DNA of 64,000 nt, from the NCBI GenBank assembly GCA_038316385.1, contig JBBQAN010000012.1, positions 1-64,000 on the forward strand, in the 5' to 3' direction. The notes under the pieces are model-generated. The model ran no database searches and was not told the DNA's origin. It saw only the letters and a program-made list of their open reading frames with translations. Position 1 is the stretch's first letter. Each line of letters begins with the position of its first letter. Both the position numbers and the translations under genes were made by a program. Shown here one piece after another: positions 39,124 to 46,937 of this stretch. Source of the DNA: SZAS-103 sp038316385 (lineage in GTDB: Bacteria > Pseudomonadota > Gammaproteobacteria > Xanthomonadales > Xanthomonadaceae).

Positions 39124-40686
39124 ATGCAGGTTCTGGCTTGCGACGGGATCCACGAAGATGGCTTGGCAATGTTGCGCGAGGCTGGTTACGAGGTGCGCGT
39201 GAGCGATCCAATCAAGGATCCGGCGGCGCTCTCGGCGGCATTGAGCGACGTGGACGTTGTGCTGGTGCGCTCATCGACGCTGATTACAGCAGATGCGATC
39301 GCTGGCGCAGGCAAGCTCAAGGTGATCGGACGCGCGGGCGCCGGCGTCGATACCATCGATGTGGACGCAGCCACCGAGCGCGGCATCGCGGTAATGAATG
39401 CGCCGGACGGCAATACGCTCGCTGCTGCCGAACATGCAATCTCGCTGCTGTTTGCGCTGGCGCGGCACATTCCGAAAGCCGATGCCGGCATGAAGGCAGG
39501 GCAGTGGCCCAAGGCCGGACTCACCGGTTTCGAACTCGAAGGCAAGCGGCTCGGCGTGATCGGCCTCGGCCGCATCGGCGCGACTGTCGCGCGCAAGGCG
39601 CAGGGCATCGGCATGGAAGTTGCCGCATACGATCCGTTCCTGCCTGCCGCAGTCGCAGCGCGTTCCAACATCCCGCTGAAGTCGCTCGACGAATTGCTCG
39701 CGTGGGCCGACGTCATCACCTTGCACATGCCGCGTACTGCCGAAACGGCGAACCTGCTCAGCGCCGAGCGGCTGCGTTCGATGAAGCGCGGCGCCTACGT
39801 GATCAATGCCGCACGCGGCGGACTCGTGGACGAGAACGCTTTACTGGAATTGCTCGATGAAGGCCATCTTGCCGGCGCGGCGCTCGACACGTTTGCGGTT
39901 GAACCATTGCCAGTCGATTCGCCGCTGCGCAGTCATGCAAAACTGATCCTCACCCCGCACCTTGGCGCATCGACGGGCGAGGCGCAGCAGGCGGTCAGCA
40001 CGATCCTTGCGCGGCAGATCATCGATTTCATCAAGACCGGTGCGGTCGCAGGTTGCGTCAATTTGCCGCCGTTATCGGCCGAAGCCGCGCGTGAAGTCGG
40101 GCCGTGGATGCCGCTGATGACCGCACTGGGCAAACTCGCGTCGCGACTGCAACACGCACCGTCCGAATTGCAGATCACCTATGCGGGCCGCACCGATGGA
40201 CTCGACACGAGGCCGCTCACGCGACTGCTGCTGACTGCATTGCTCGGCAGCGCGTCAGGCCGCGTCACGCCGGTCAATGCATTGCACGAAGCGTCAGTAC
40301 GAGGATTGCGCGTCAGTGAAACCGTCGGCGGTGATAACGATGGTTTCGACCGACTGCTGCGTGTGCGCGTGAGCGGCGAGGGCGGCAGTTCAGAAATCGA
40401 AGCCACCTTGCATCGCGGTCCACGCGTCGTGCGCTTGAACGGTGTCGAACTCGACTTCGATCCGGGCGCGCACATCCTGCTGCTGCGCAACGAAGATCGC
40501 CCCGGCATCGTCGGTCTGGTCGGCAGCGAACTCGGCGCGGCGGGCATCAACATCGAAAATTTCTCGCTCGGCGCGACCGGCGAAGGCCACGCACTGGCCG
40601 CGATCACGGTGGATCGCCGCGTGCAGAACGCCGAACTCGACGCGCTGCGCGGCAAGCCCGGCATTCTCAGCATCGAGATGCTCTGA
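39124..40686 (+). CDS. serA: D-3-phosphoglycerate dehydrogenase SerA (ACT-domain type)
   Basis: The 520-residue enzyme catalyses the first step of serine synthesis. The NAD-binding loop is VIGLGRIGATVA, the catalytic Arg is in NAARGGLVDE and the His in ILTPHLGAST. Residues about 315-440 form the allosteric substrate-binding domain and 450-520 the ACT domain (LLLRNEDRPGIVGLVGSELG). It overlaps the following phosphatase gene (TGATG at 40684-40688). Confidence 0.96.
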   Translation: MQVLACDGIHEDGLAMLREAGYEVRVSDPIKDPAALSAALSDVDVVLVRSSTLITADAIAGAGKLKVIGRAGAGVDTIDVDAATERGIAVMNAPDGNTLAAAEHAISLLFALARHIPKADAGMKAGQWPKAGLTGFELEGKRLGVIGLGRIGATVARKAQGIGMEVAAYDPFLPAAVAARSNIPLKSLDELLAWADVITLHMPRTAETANLLSAERLRSMKRGAYVINAARGGLVDENALLELLDEGHLAGAALDTFAVEPLPVDSPLRSHAKLILTPHLGASTGEAQQAVSTILARQIIDFIKTGAVAGCVNLPPLSAEAAREVGPWMPLMTALGKLASRLQHAPSELQITYAGRTDGLDTRPLTRLLLTALLGSASGRVTPVNALHEASVRGLRVSETVGGDNDGFDRLLRVRVSGEGGSSEIEATLHRGPRVVRLNGVELDFDPGAHILLLRNEDRPGIVGLVGSELGAAGINIENFSLGATGEGHALAAITVDRRVQNAELDALRGKPGILSIEML

Positions 40687-41336
40687 TGCGCGTGCTGCTG
40701 GTGCGCCACGGCGAAACGCCGTGGAATGCCGAAGGGCGCTACCAAGGCCAGACCGACATTCCGTTGTCGGCCGTTGGCGAGGCACAGGCGCGCAAGCTGG
40801 GCGCGCGGCTGGCCGATGTGTCGATCACGCGTGCGATCGCATCGCCATTGTCGCGCGCTCGTCGCACGGCCGACCTAGCTCTTGGCGCGACGCGCGAGTC
40901 GATGTTGACCATCGACGACGGCTTCAGCGAAATTCATCACGGGACGTGGGAAGGAAAGTTGGCTGGCGAAATTGCAGCCGACGATGGCGAGCGTTTTGCA
41001 TCGTGGCGCAGCGCGCCGGAAACGGTACTGATGCCGGGGGCAGGCGGTGAATCGCTGCAACAAGTGTTGGATCGTGCATGGCCGGCCTTGCAGCGCGCGT
41101 GTGCTGGCCTCGGCGAGTCCGATACTCTGCTGATCGTGGCGCACGACGCCGTCAACCGCGTGCTGCTGTGCCGAATCCTGGGAATTCCGTTATCGCGGTT
41201 ATGGGGTTTCCGGCAGGCACCGACGACGCTGAATCTGCTTGAAGGCGGCGGCGTGGGCGCGCTGGAAGTCGTGCGCCTCAACGATTGCAGCCACCACACT
41301 GCACTGTTCGGCGAAGCGGTGCATCGGGCGTTGTAG
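40686..41336 (+). CDS. Histidine phosphatase, possible phosphoserine phosphatase
   Basis: The 216-residue protein has the catalytic RHGETPWN motif (residues 7-14) and the second His in LLIVAHDAVNRVLLC. It belongs to the cofactor-independent phosphoglycerate-mutase-like branch. Overlap with serA by one base suggests coupled translation and a role in serine synthesis, since metal-independent phosphoserine phosphatases of this superfamily are known. It could equally be a broad-range phosphatase such as the alpha-ribazole or YhfR type; substrate is inferred only from context. Confidence 0.88.
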   Translation: MRVLLVRHGETPWNAEGRYQGQTDIPLSAVGEAQARKLGARLADVSITRAIASPLSRARRTADLALGATRESMLTIDDGFSEIHHGTWEGKLAGEIAADDGERFASWRSAPETVLMPGAGGESLQQVLDRAWPALQRACAGLGESDTLLIVAHDAVNRVLLCRILGIPLSRLWGFRQAPTTLNLLEGGGVGALEVVRLNDCSHHTALFGEAVHRAL

Positions 41337-41353
41337 GTTTTTTCCACAGGACA

Positions 41354-41384
41354 CAAAAACGGCGACTTCGCGTCGCCGTTTTTT
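41354..41384. terminator. Bidirectional terminator between phosphatase gene and infA
   Basis: Stem ACGGCGAC (41359-41366) and GTCGCCGT (41372-41379), loop TTCGC, flanked by A and T runs. Confidence 0.9.
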
Positions 41385-41419
41385 ATCGCCAATCCAGCCA
41401 AGTCACTTGATGCCAGAAC

Positions 41420-41638
41420 CTACTTCATGCGGTAGGTGATGCGCCCCTTGCTCAGATCGTACGGCGTCATCTCGATCTTGACCTTGTCGCCGGTCAGGAT
41501 GCGAATATAATTCTTGCGCATGCGCCCCGAGATGTGCGCGATGATCACATGATTGTTTTCCAGCTTCACGCGGAACATGGTGTTCGGCAGGGTCTCAAGG
41601 ATGGTGCCCTCGAGTTCGATAGCGTCGTCTTTCGACAT
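41420..41638 (-). CDS. infA: Translation initiation factor IF-1
   Basis: The 72-residue S1-fold protein, MSKDDAIELEGTILETLPNT through ISGRMRKNYIRILTGDKVKI, is full length and typical. It binds the ribosomal A site during initiation. It stands between clpA and aat as in E. coli. Confidence 0.98.
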   Translation of the reverse strand: MSKDDAIELEGTILETLPNTMFRVKLENNHVIIAHISGRMRKNYIRILTGDKVKIEMTPYDLSKGRITYRMK

Positions 41639-41733
41639 GCGGTGCCTAGATTGAATGCGGGAGTATCAGCTGCGGGTCTCGCAGCTTAAGTCGCTGATTG
41701 TGCCACGCGGCATGTTCTGAGGTCAAAAATTTG

Positions 41734-42486
41734 TTAATTGGACGGCGAGATGGTCGCCAGCAACCAGCACAAATCACGTTCTCCGACATGCCGAGTCCAG
41801 GCACCGACAGCGGCGGGCAATGCGGTTTGGGTCGCGACGATGTCCAGAAACGCGGTGCGGGGGAGGGTCGTCGCGCCCATCCCTAGAAGATGCTCGGACT
41901 CGACCTGCGCATCGATCAGCGGCCATTCCCATTCGCGCAGGATCGCTGCAAGCGCGGCGAGTGCAATCTTCGAGCCGCCCGATACCGCACTGAACATGCT
42001 CTCTGCGAAAAACATGCGACCGATCGCGACGCCGTACAGGCCCCCGACCAGCAGCGCTCCGTCCCAAATTTCGATCGCATGGGCGTGGCCGAGCCGATGC
42101 AACTCGCTGTAAGCCGCCCGCATCGCATTCGTAATCCATGTTCCCGACTGGCCAGCACGTGGACTGTTTGCGCAATTCAACACCACCCGACCGAATGCGG
42201 TGTCGACGCGGATCGTCCAGTCCAGCGTGCGCAATCGACGCCGGAATCGCCGCGACAGACGCACGCCGTCGCTGCGGAACACCATGCGCGGATCCGGACT
42301 CCACCACAGGATCGGCTGGCCTTCGGAGTACCACGGGAAGATTCCGTGCCGGTACGCATTCAACAAGCGCGCTGGCGACAGATCGCCGCCGAACGCGAGC
42401 AGGCCGTCGGGTTCGCGCAATGCATCGCGCGGATCGGGAAATGGCGCGTTCGGATCGTCGCGCAGCAATGAAAGTCGGATCGTCAT
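41734..42486 (-). CDS. aat: Leucyl/phenylalanyl-tRNA-protein transferase
   Basis: The 250-residue enzyme adds Leu or Phe to proteins with N-terminal Lys or Arg, creating the signals read by ClpS. It has FAFGGDLSPARLLNAYRHGI-like features (LLAFGGDLSPARLLNAYRHG, IFPWYSEGQPILWWSPDPR) and ESMFSAVSGGSKIALAALA. It overlaps the upstream gene by four bases (ATGA), so it is cotranslated. clpS-clpA-infA-aat keeps the whole N-end pathway together. Confidence 0.96.
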   Translation of the reverse strand: MTIRLSLLRDDPNAPFPDPRDALREPDGLLAFGGDLSPARLLNAYRHGIFPWYSEGQPILWWSPDPRMVFRSDGVRLSRRFRRRLRTLDWTIRVDTAFGRVVLNCANSPRAGQSGTWITNAMRAAYSELHRLGHAHAIEIWDGALLVGGLYGVAIGRMFFAESMFSAVSGGSKIALAALAAILREWEWPLIDAQVESEHLLGMGATTLPRTAFLDIVATQTALPAAVGAWTRHVGERDLCWLLATISPSN

Positions 42487-43640
42487 CGCGCCGCGTCGTC
42501 GCGATACGGCGAATGCGCGAGCACGGCGCGTCGATATTGATCGACCGCGACGCGTTCCTCACTGCACCAACGCGCGAATGCCGCGCTGAGGCCATGTTCG
42601 ATGAAGTGATGACGGCTGTGCGTACTCACTGGCATGAAGCCGCGTGCGATCTTGTGTTCGCCCTGTGCGCCAGGCTCGAACACCTGCAATCCTTCGCGCA
42701 GGCAGTAGTCGATCCCCTGGTAGTAGCAGGTCTCGAAATGCAGTCCGGGGATCTCCTCGAAGCATCCCCAATAGCGCCCATACAACGTGCTGCCTCCGCG
42801 CATGCACAGCGCGCCTGCAATCGTTTCTATCCGCTCATGGTGAGCCTGTCGAACCATGCGCTGCGCCAGGATCAACACGAGTGCGCGCGGCATCACGGTC
42901 GCGAGATGCTGGAAGAACGCCAGCGTCAACGCGGGTGAATTACCCTTGTCGCTGAAGGCACGCAGATACAGCGCGTGCATGTCGGCGATATCGGTCGGCA
43001 TGGCCTCGTCGCCATGCACGATCCGGAACGTGATGCCAGCCGCTCGCACCTGCGTGCGCTCGTGGCGGATGTTCTTGCGTTTTTTTGATTGCAGCGCTGT
43101 GAGGAATTCCTCGAACGTCTCCCAGCCCGCGTCGTTACGCCAATGGAATTGCACGTCGGTGCGTTCCAGCCACTCGGCGGGACAGGCGGCGTTCTCGGCG
43201 TCGGTCAGGAAATTCGCATGCAGCGAAGACAATTGCATCCTGGTGGCGTCGTCGACGATGGCGCTGCACAGTCTGGCGCGGGCTGCGTCGTCGCGCGCGA
43301 GCAAGCGCGGCCCCGTCACCGGCGTGTAGGGAATTGCGAACAGCCATTTCGGATAGTAATTGCGCCCAGCGCGCTCGATCGCCGCAGCCCACTGATGGTC
43401 AAACACGAATTCGCCGTGCGAATTGCCCTTCAGATATCCGGGAGCAGCGGCGATCAGTTCATCACCATCCCACGTCGCTGCATGCAACGGCGTCCATCCC
43501 CAACCTGGTCGCAGGCAGCCATGCTGTTCGAGGCCACAGAGAAACGCATGTGCGACGAACGGATTGCACCCGTCGTGCAGCGCATCCCATTGTGCGGAGG
43601 GGATCTCGGTCAGCGAGGCGTGGGTGCGGAATTGGAACAT
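42483..43640 (-). CDS. BioF2-like acyltransferase (DUF482), carrying a repeat-derived insertion
   Basis: The 385-residue protein belongs to the family often annotated as peptidogalycan biosynthesis or BioF2-like GNAT acyltransferase: QSKKRKNIRHERTQVRAAGI, MHALYLRAFSDKGNSPALTL, GSTLYGRYWGC, GLHFETCYYQGIDYCLREGL, ending HSPYRDD. Substrate unknown. Residues 261-271 (RMVRQAHHERI) come from a dispersed DNA repeat (42831-42860) inserted in frame between the LVLILA strand and TIAGALCMRGG. The gene still reads through. It overlaps aat by four bases. Confidence 0.88.
   Translation of the reverse strand: MFQFRTHASLTEIPSAQWDALHDGCNPFVAHAFLCGLEQHGCLRPGWGWTPLHAATWDGDELIAAAPGYLKGNSHGEFVFDHQWAAAIERAGRNYYPKWLFAIPYTPVTGPRLLARDDAARARLCSAIVDDATRMQLSSLHANFLTDAENAACPAEWLERTDVQFHWRNDAGWETFEEFLTALQSKKRKNIRHERTQVRAAGITFRIVHGDEAMPTDIADMHALYLRAFSDKGNSPALTLAFFQHLATVMPRALVLILAQRMVRQAHHERIETIAGALCMRGGSTLYGRYWGCFEEIPGLHFETCYYQGIDYCLREGLQVFEPGAQGEHKIARGFMPVSTHSRHHFIEHGLSAAFARWCSEERVAVDQYRRAVLAHSPYRDDAAR
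42831..42860 (-). repeat. Dispersed palindromic repeat, copy inside the BioF2-like gene
   Basis: On the minus strand it reads CGCATGGTTCGACAGGCTCA then CCATGAGCGG, translated MVRQAHHER. Related copies lie at 43684-43712 (intergenic) and 50888-50914 (inside rarA). Confidence 0.8.
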
Positions 43641-43889
43641 CGCTTTAGACTAACCGACGATGTGCGACGCCCGCATGATTTCACCGTTCGTGGTGAGCCT
43701 GTCGAACCACGCTTTGCTCCCCATTGCATTAGTAGGGGAGGGTTGGGGAGGGGTTCGCATTGCGAAGAAAATTCAACGCAAAGCTTTCACGCGCTGCACG
43801 TGCGAGCCACTTTTCTTGACCATCGGCTCATCCATGGCCTCATCCTCACGCCGGGAAATCCCATGAGACCAACTGCACAGCGCGATCCG
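43641..43889. repeat. Gap with a palindromic repeat and composite repeat copy 2
   Basis: 43684-43712 is an intergenic copy of the MVRQAHHER-coding repeat. 43731-43760 (AGTAGGGGAGGGTTGGGGAG, then GGGTTCGCAT) and 43778-43819 (GCAAAGCTTTCACGCGCTGC and following) are the two halves of a composite repeat also seen at 32905-33005 and 44383-44505. No gene is seen. Confidence 0.65.
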
Positions 43890-44093
43890 TCAGCTGGCGA
43901 TGGCGTCCATCAGGATGGCTTCCAATTGAGTCGAATAGAAGAACTGCAAACGCGTCAGTTCCATCGGACCGTGGTCGGAGACTGCAAACGAAACAACGCT
44001 ACCCGCATCCTCGGAATGGACGATGCACTGTAACGGCTGGAACGCGGCTCGGATGATATCGATCGTCTGTTGGACCGTAAGTATTCGAGACAT
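43890..44093 (-). CDS. Small hypothetical protein, 67 residues
   Basis: Reads MSRILTVQQTIDIIRAAFQP, LQCIVHSEDAGSVVSFAVSD, HGPMELTRLQFFYSTQLEAI to the stop. No signal peptide or membrane segment; the mixture of short helices and strands looks like a compact soluble domain. The codon choice resembles neighbouring genes, and it is flanked by repeats. A weak GAG ribosome binding site precedes the ATG. Family not recognised; moderate confidence that it is a real gene. Confidence 0.5.
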   Translation of the reverse strand: MSRILTVQQTIDIIRAAFQPLQCIVHSEDAGSVVSFAVSDHGPMELTRLQFFYSTQLEAILMDAIAS

Positions 44094-44509
44094 TGACTCG
44101 CTACAGAAATCAGCTAATTAAATCGTAGCGCATTGCGCTGACCTGCGTCAGCAAACGGGGTGCGAAGCGCAATCCGTCTGCTGCGTCGTAGCTTTGATCT
44201 TAGCTCTTGCGGCGTAAAGCTCGCCGAGCCTCGCAGCGGGCGGCGTGGGAAAGGCCCGCATGTCTGAGGCCATGGATGGCCGAGTTCGGGCCGGCACGCC
44301 GACCGCGAGAAGCGCAGGGTACAGGGACGGCTTCATCGTCCCGGCGAGCGCCCGGCGCAAATGGTTGGTTACTTTTCCCGAGAGAAAAGTGACTCGCGCG
44401 CGCAGCGCGTGAAAGCTTTGCAGTTCTGTTGAGCTCTTGCTCAATTGCGCGCTTCGACTTCACCCCCATCCCAACCTTCCCCCGCAAGCAGGGGAAGGGG
44501 CAGGAGTCG
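44094..44509. repeat. 415-base gap with repeats including composite copy 3 (inverted)
   Basis: 44383-44421 is the inverted counterpart of 43778-43819 (AGAAAAGTGACTCGCGCG and GTGAAAGCTTTGC) and 44461-44505 the inverted G-rich half. 44265-44330 contains GCCATGGATG and a CGCGAGAAGCGCAGGGT stretch resembling the sequence inserted in mnmA (34684-34806). An open minus-strand frame crosses it but is composed of repeat sequence. Confidence 0.6.
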
Positions 44510-45475
44510 TCAACTCTCGACATCCAGAAACTTCTCCGCGTCCAGCGCCGCCATGCACCCGAATCCGGCCGATGTCACCGCCTGCCGGTACACCTGATCC
44601 GCCACATCGCCCGCGGCGAACACGCCATGCACGCTGGTCTGCGTGGCCATGCCGTCAAGGCCGGTGCGAATGCTGATGTAGCCGTTCTTCATGTCGAGCT
44701 GGCCTTCGAACAAGCTCGTGTTCGGAGTGTGGCCGATGGCGATGAAGACGCCGGTGACGGCGATCTCGCGCGTCGCGTCGGTCTTCAGGTTGCGCAGGCG
44801 GATACCGGTCACGCCGGAATCGTCGCCGAGCACTTCATCCACACCGTTGTCCCAGACGATTTCGATCTTGCCCGACTGCTCTTTCGCGAACAATTTGTCC
44901 TGCATGATCTTTTCCGCGCGCAGCTTGTCGCGGCGGTGCACGAGGGTGACCTTGCGGCAGATGTTGGACAGGTACAGCGCTTCCTCGACTGCGGTATTGC
45001 CGCCGCCGATCACGGCCACATCCTGGTCGCGGAAGAAGAATCCGTCGCAGGTCGCGCAGGCCGACACGCCGCGTCCCTTGTGCGCTTCTTCCGACGGCAG
45101 CCCGAGGTATTTCGCGGTTGCGCCGGTCGCGATGATCAGCGCATCGGCCGTGTATTCGCCGGTGTCGCCCTTGAGCCGAAATGGACGCTGCGAAAGATCC
45201 GACGTGTGGATGTGGTCGAAAATGATTTCGGTATCGAAACGCTCGGCGTGCGCCTGCATGCGTTCCATCAACGCCGGGCCTTGCAGGCCATGGACGTCGC
45301 CGGGCCAATTGTCCACGTCGGTGGTGGTCATCAACTGTCCGCCTTGCGCGAGGCCGGTGATCATCACGGGCTTGAGGTTGGCGCGCGCGGCGTACACCGC
45401 GGCGCTGTAGCCCGCGGGGCCGGAGCCGAGGATCAGGACACGGCAGTGGCGCGGCTTGGCGGAAGGTTGGCTCAT
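44510..45475 (-). CDS. trxB: Thioredoxin reductase TrxB
   Basis: The 321-residue flavoprotein reduces thioredoxin with NADPH. FAD-binding loop LILGSGPAGYSAAVYAARAN, redox-active CATC in GVSACATCDGFF, NADPH-binding IGGGNTAVEEALYLSNI and the C-terminal GVFAAGDVADQVYRQAVTS. The start at 45475 gives the family length. In E. coli trxB is also close to ftsK and aat-infA-clpA. It is divergent from ald. Confidence 0.97.
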   Translation of the reverse strand: MSQPSAKPRHCRVLILGSGPAGYSAAVYAARANLKPVMITGLAQGGQLMTTTDVDNWPGDVHGLQGPALMERMQAHAERFDTEIIFDHIHTSDLSQRPFRLKGDTGEYTADALIIATGATAKYLGLPSEEAHKGRGVSACATCDGFFFRDQDVAVIGGGNTAVEEALYLSNICRKVTLVHRRDKLRAEKIMQDKLFAKEQSGKIEIVWDNGVDEVLGDDSGVTGIRLRNLKTDATREIAVTGVFIAIGHTPNTSLFEGQLDMKNGYISIRTGLDGMATQTSVHGVFAAGDVADQVYRQAVTSAGFGCMAALDAEKFLDVES

Positions 45476-45746
45476 GAGTCGTCTATACTCTTCGGGCTGG
45501 AAAGTGGCTGTGCGGGCGGGGTGGCGAGGCGCTGCGGCATCGGGTGATGCACGCGCGCAGTACGCCGCGACCCGGACAGGATGCGGGCGCGCAGGCGTCC
45601 AATCAAGGCGCATCGACCCGCGCCACGATCCGCGATCAATCAACGACTGCATGTCCGTTCCCGCATGGCGCGTCACGGCTGCACATCGGCGATGTCCATG
45701 CGGTTTCATCCAGATCCATCGTTCACCAACTCCGGAGACTTTCGTC

Positions 45747-46814
45747 ATGCGCATCGGCATTCCCCGCGAAACCAAGACCCTTGAAGGCCGCGTCGCTCTC
45801 GTACCCGCCGCAGCCGGCCATCTGGTTCAGCGCGGTCATGAGGTCTGGATCGAGAAGGATGCGGGAGTGAAGTCCGGCTTCAAGGACGAGCAATACACCG
45901 TGCTCGGCGTGAAAATCGCGCCCGACGCCGCCGCGCTGTACGAGAAGGGCGAGTTGATCGTGAAGGTCAAGGAACCCATCGCCGGCGATCTCGCCTTGCT
46001 GCGCAAGGACCACCTGTTGTTCTGCTACCTGCACCTCGCGGCCGAGCCGCACCTCACGCGCCAGTTGCTCGACATCGGCCTGACTGGCATCGCCTTCGAG
46101 ACCGTGGAACTGCCGAACGGCGATCTGCCGCTGCTCGCGCCGATGTCGATCATCGCCGGCCGCATTGCGGTGCAGGTCGGCACCCATCTGCTGCATCAGC
46201 CGATGGGCGGGAAGGGCAAGCTGCTTGGCGGCCTGCCTTCCACCGAACGCGGCAAAGTCGTGGTGTTCGGCGCAGGCGCGGCAGGTGGCAACTCGGCGGC
46301 ACTCGCCGCAGCCGGCGGCTCGAACGTCACCGTGTTTGAGATGCGCGCTGATCGCATGGAAGAAATGATGCGCCTCGGCAACAACGTCACCGCGTTGTTC
46401 CCATACGAAGACGTGGTGGCACGCGAAGTTGCCTCGGCCGATCTCGTCGTCGGCGCGGTGCTCGTCACCGGCGCCAAGGCCCCGCACGTGATGAACCGCG
46501 CGATGGTTGCGCAGATGGACCCTGGCAGTGTCGTCGTCGATATCTCGGTCGACCAGGGCGGCTGCTTCGAAACCACGCGCCCGACTACTTGGAAGGAGCC
46601 GACTTACGTCGTCGACGGAGTCACCCATTTTGCCGTCACCAACATGCCCGGCGCCGTCCCGCAGACTTCCTCACAGGCCATCTGCGCCGCGATCCTGCCG
46701 TACGTCAACAAGCTCGCCTCGGGCGACTGGCGCGGCAACGAGGCGCTGGTGCGCGGCATCAATATCGAAGCCGGCAAGATCGTCCATCCGGCGTTGCTGG
46801 ATATGAAGGTTTAA
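45747..46814 (+). CDS. ald: Alanine dehydrogenase
   Basis: The 355-residue enzyme interconverts L-alanine and pyruvate with NAD. It begins MRIGIPRETKTLEGRVALVP (substrate site) and has the Rossmann loop VFGAGAAGGNSAALAAAGG, then HFAVTNMPGAVPQTSSQA. The start at 45747 has GGAG nine bases upstream. About 270 bases separate it from divergent trxB; the role could be alanine catabolism or nitrogen assimilation. In many gammaproteobacteria lrp, not ald, sits between trxB and ftsK. Confidence 0.95.
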   Translation: MRIGIPRETKTLEGRVALVPAAAGHLVQRGHEVWIEKDAGVKSGFKDEQYTVLGVKIAPDAAALYEKGELIVKVKEPIAGDLALLRKDHLLFCYLHLAAEPHLTRQLLDIGLTGIAFETVELPNGDLPLLAPMSIIAGRIAVQVGTHLLHQPMGGKGKLLGGLPSTERGKVVVFGAGAAGGNSAALAAAGGSNVTVFEMRADRMEEMMRLGNNVTALFPYEDVVAREVASADLVVGAVLVTGAKAPHVMNRAMVAQMDPGSVVVDISVDQGGCFETTRPTTWKEPTYVVDGVTHFAVTNMPGAVPQTSSQAICAAILPYVNKLASGDWRGNEALVRGINIEAGKIVHPALLDMKV

Positions 46815-46937
46815 GGCAGTGGTTGGATCAAATGAACCTGACCCCTTTGTTTTACCTTTGTTTTTCGAAGAACACACTAGGGCTGGAAAAGGTGTCAGAT
46901 TCATCTATCTTGCAAGAATCAGGAGCGCATAACAGCA

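Noticed and set aside
44148..44444. Open minus-strand frame of 98 codons before trxB
   Set aside because: It is made of repeat DNA (composite repeat and mnmA-insert-like sequence) and has no supported start.
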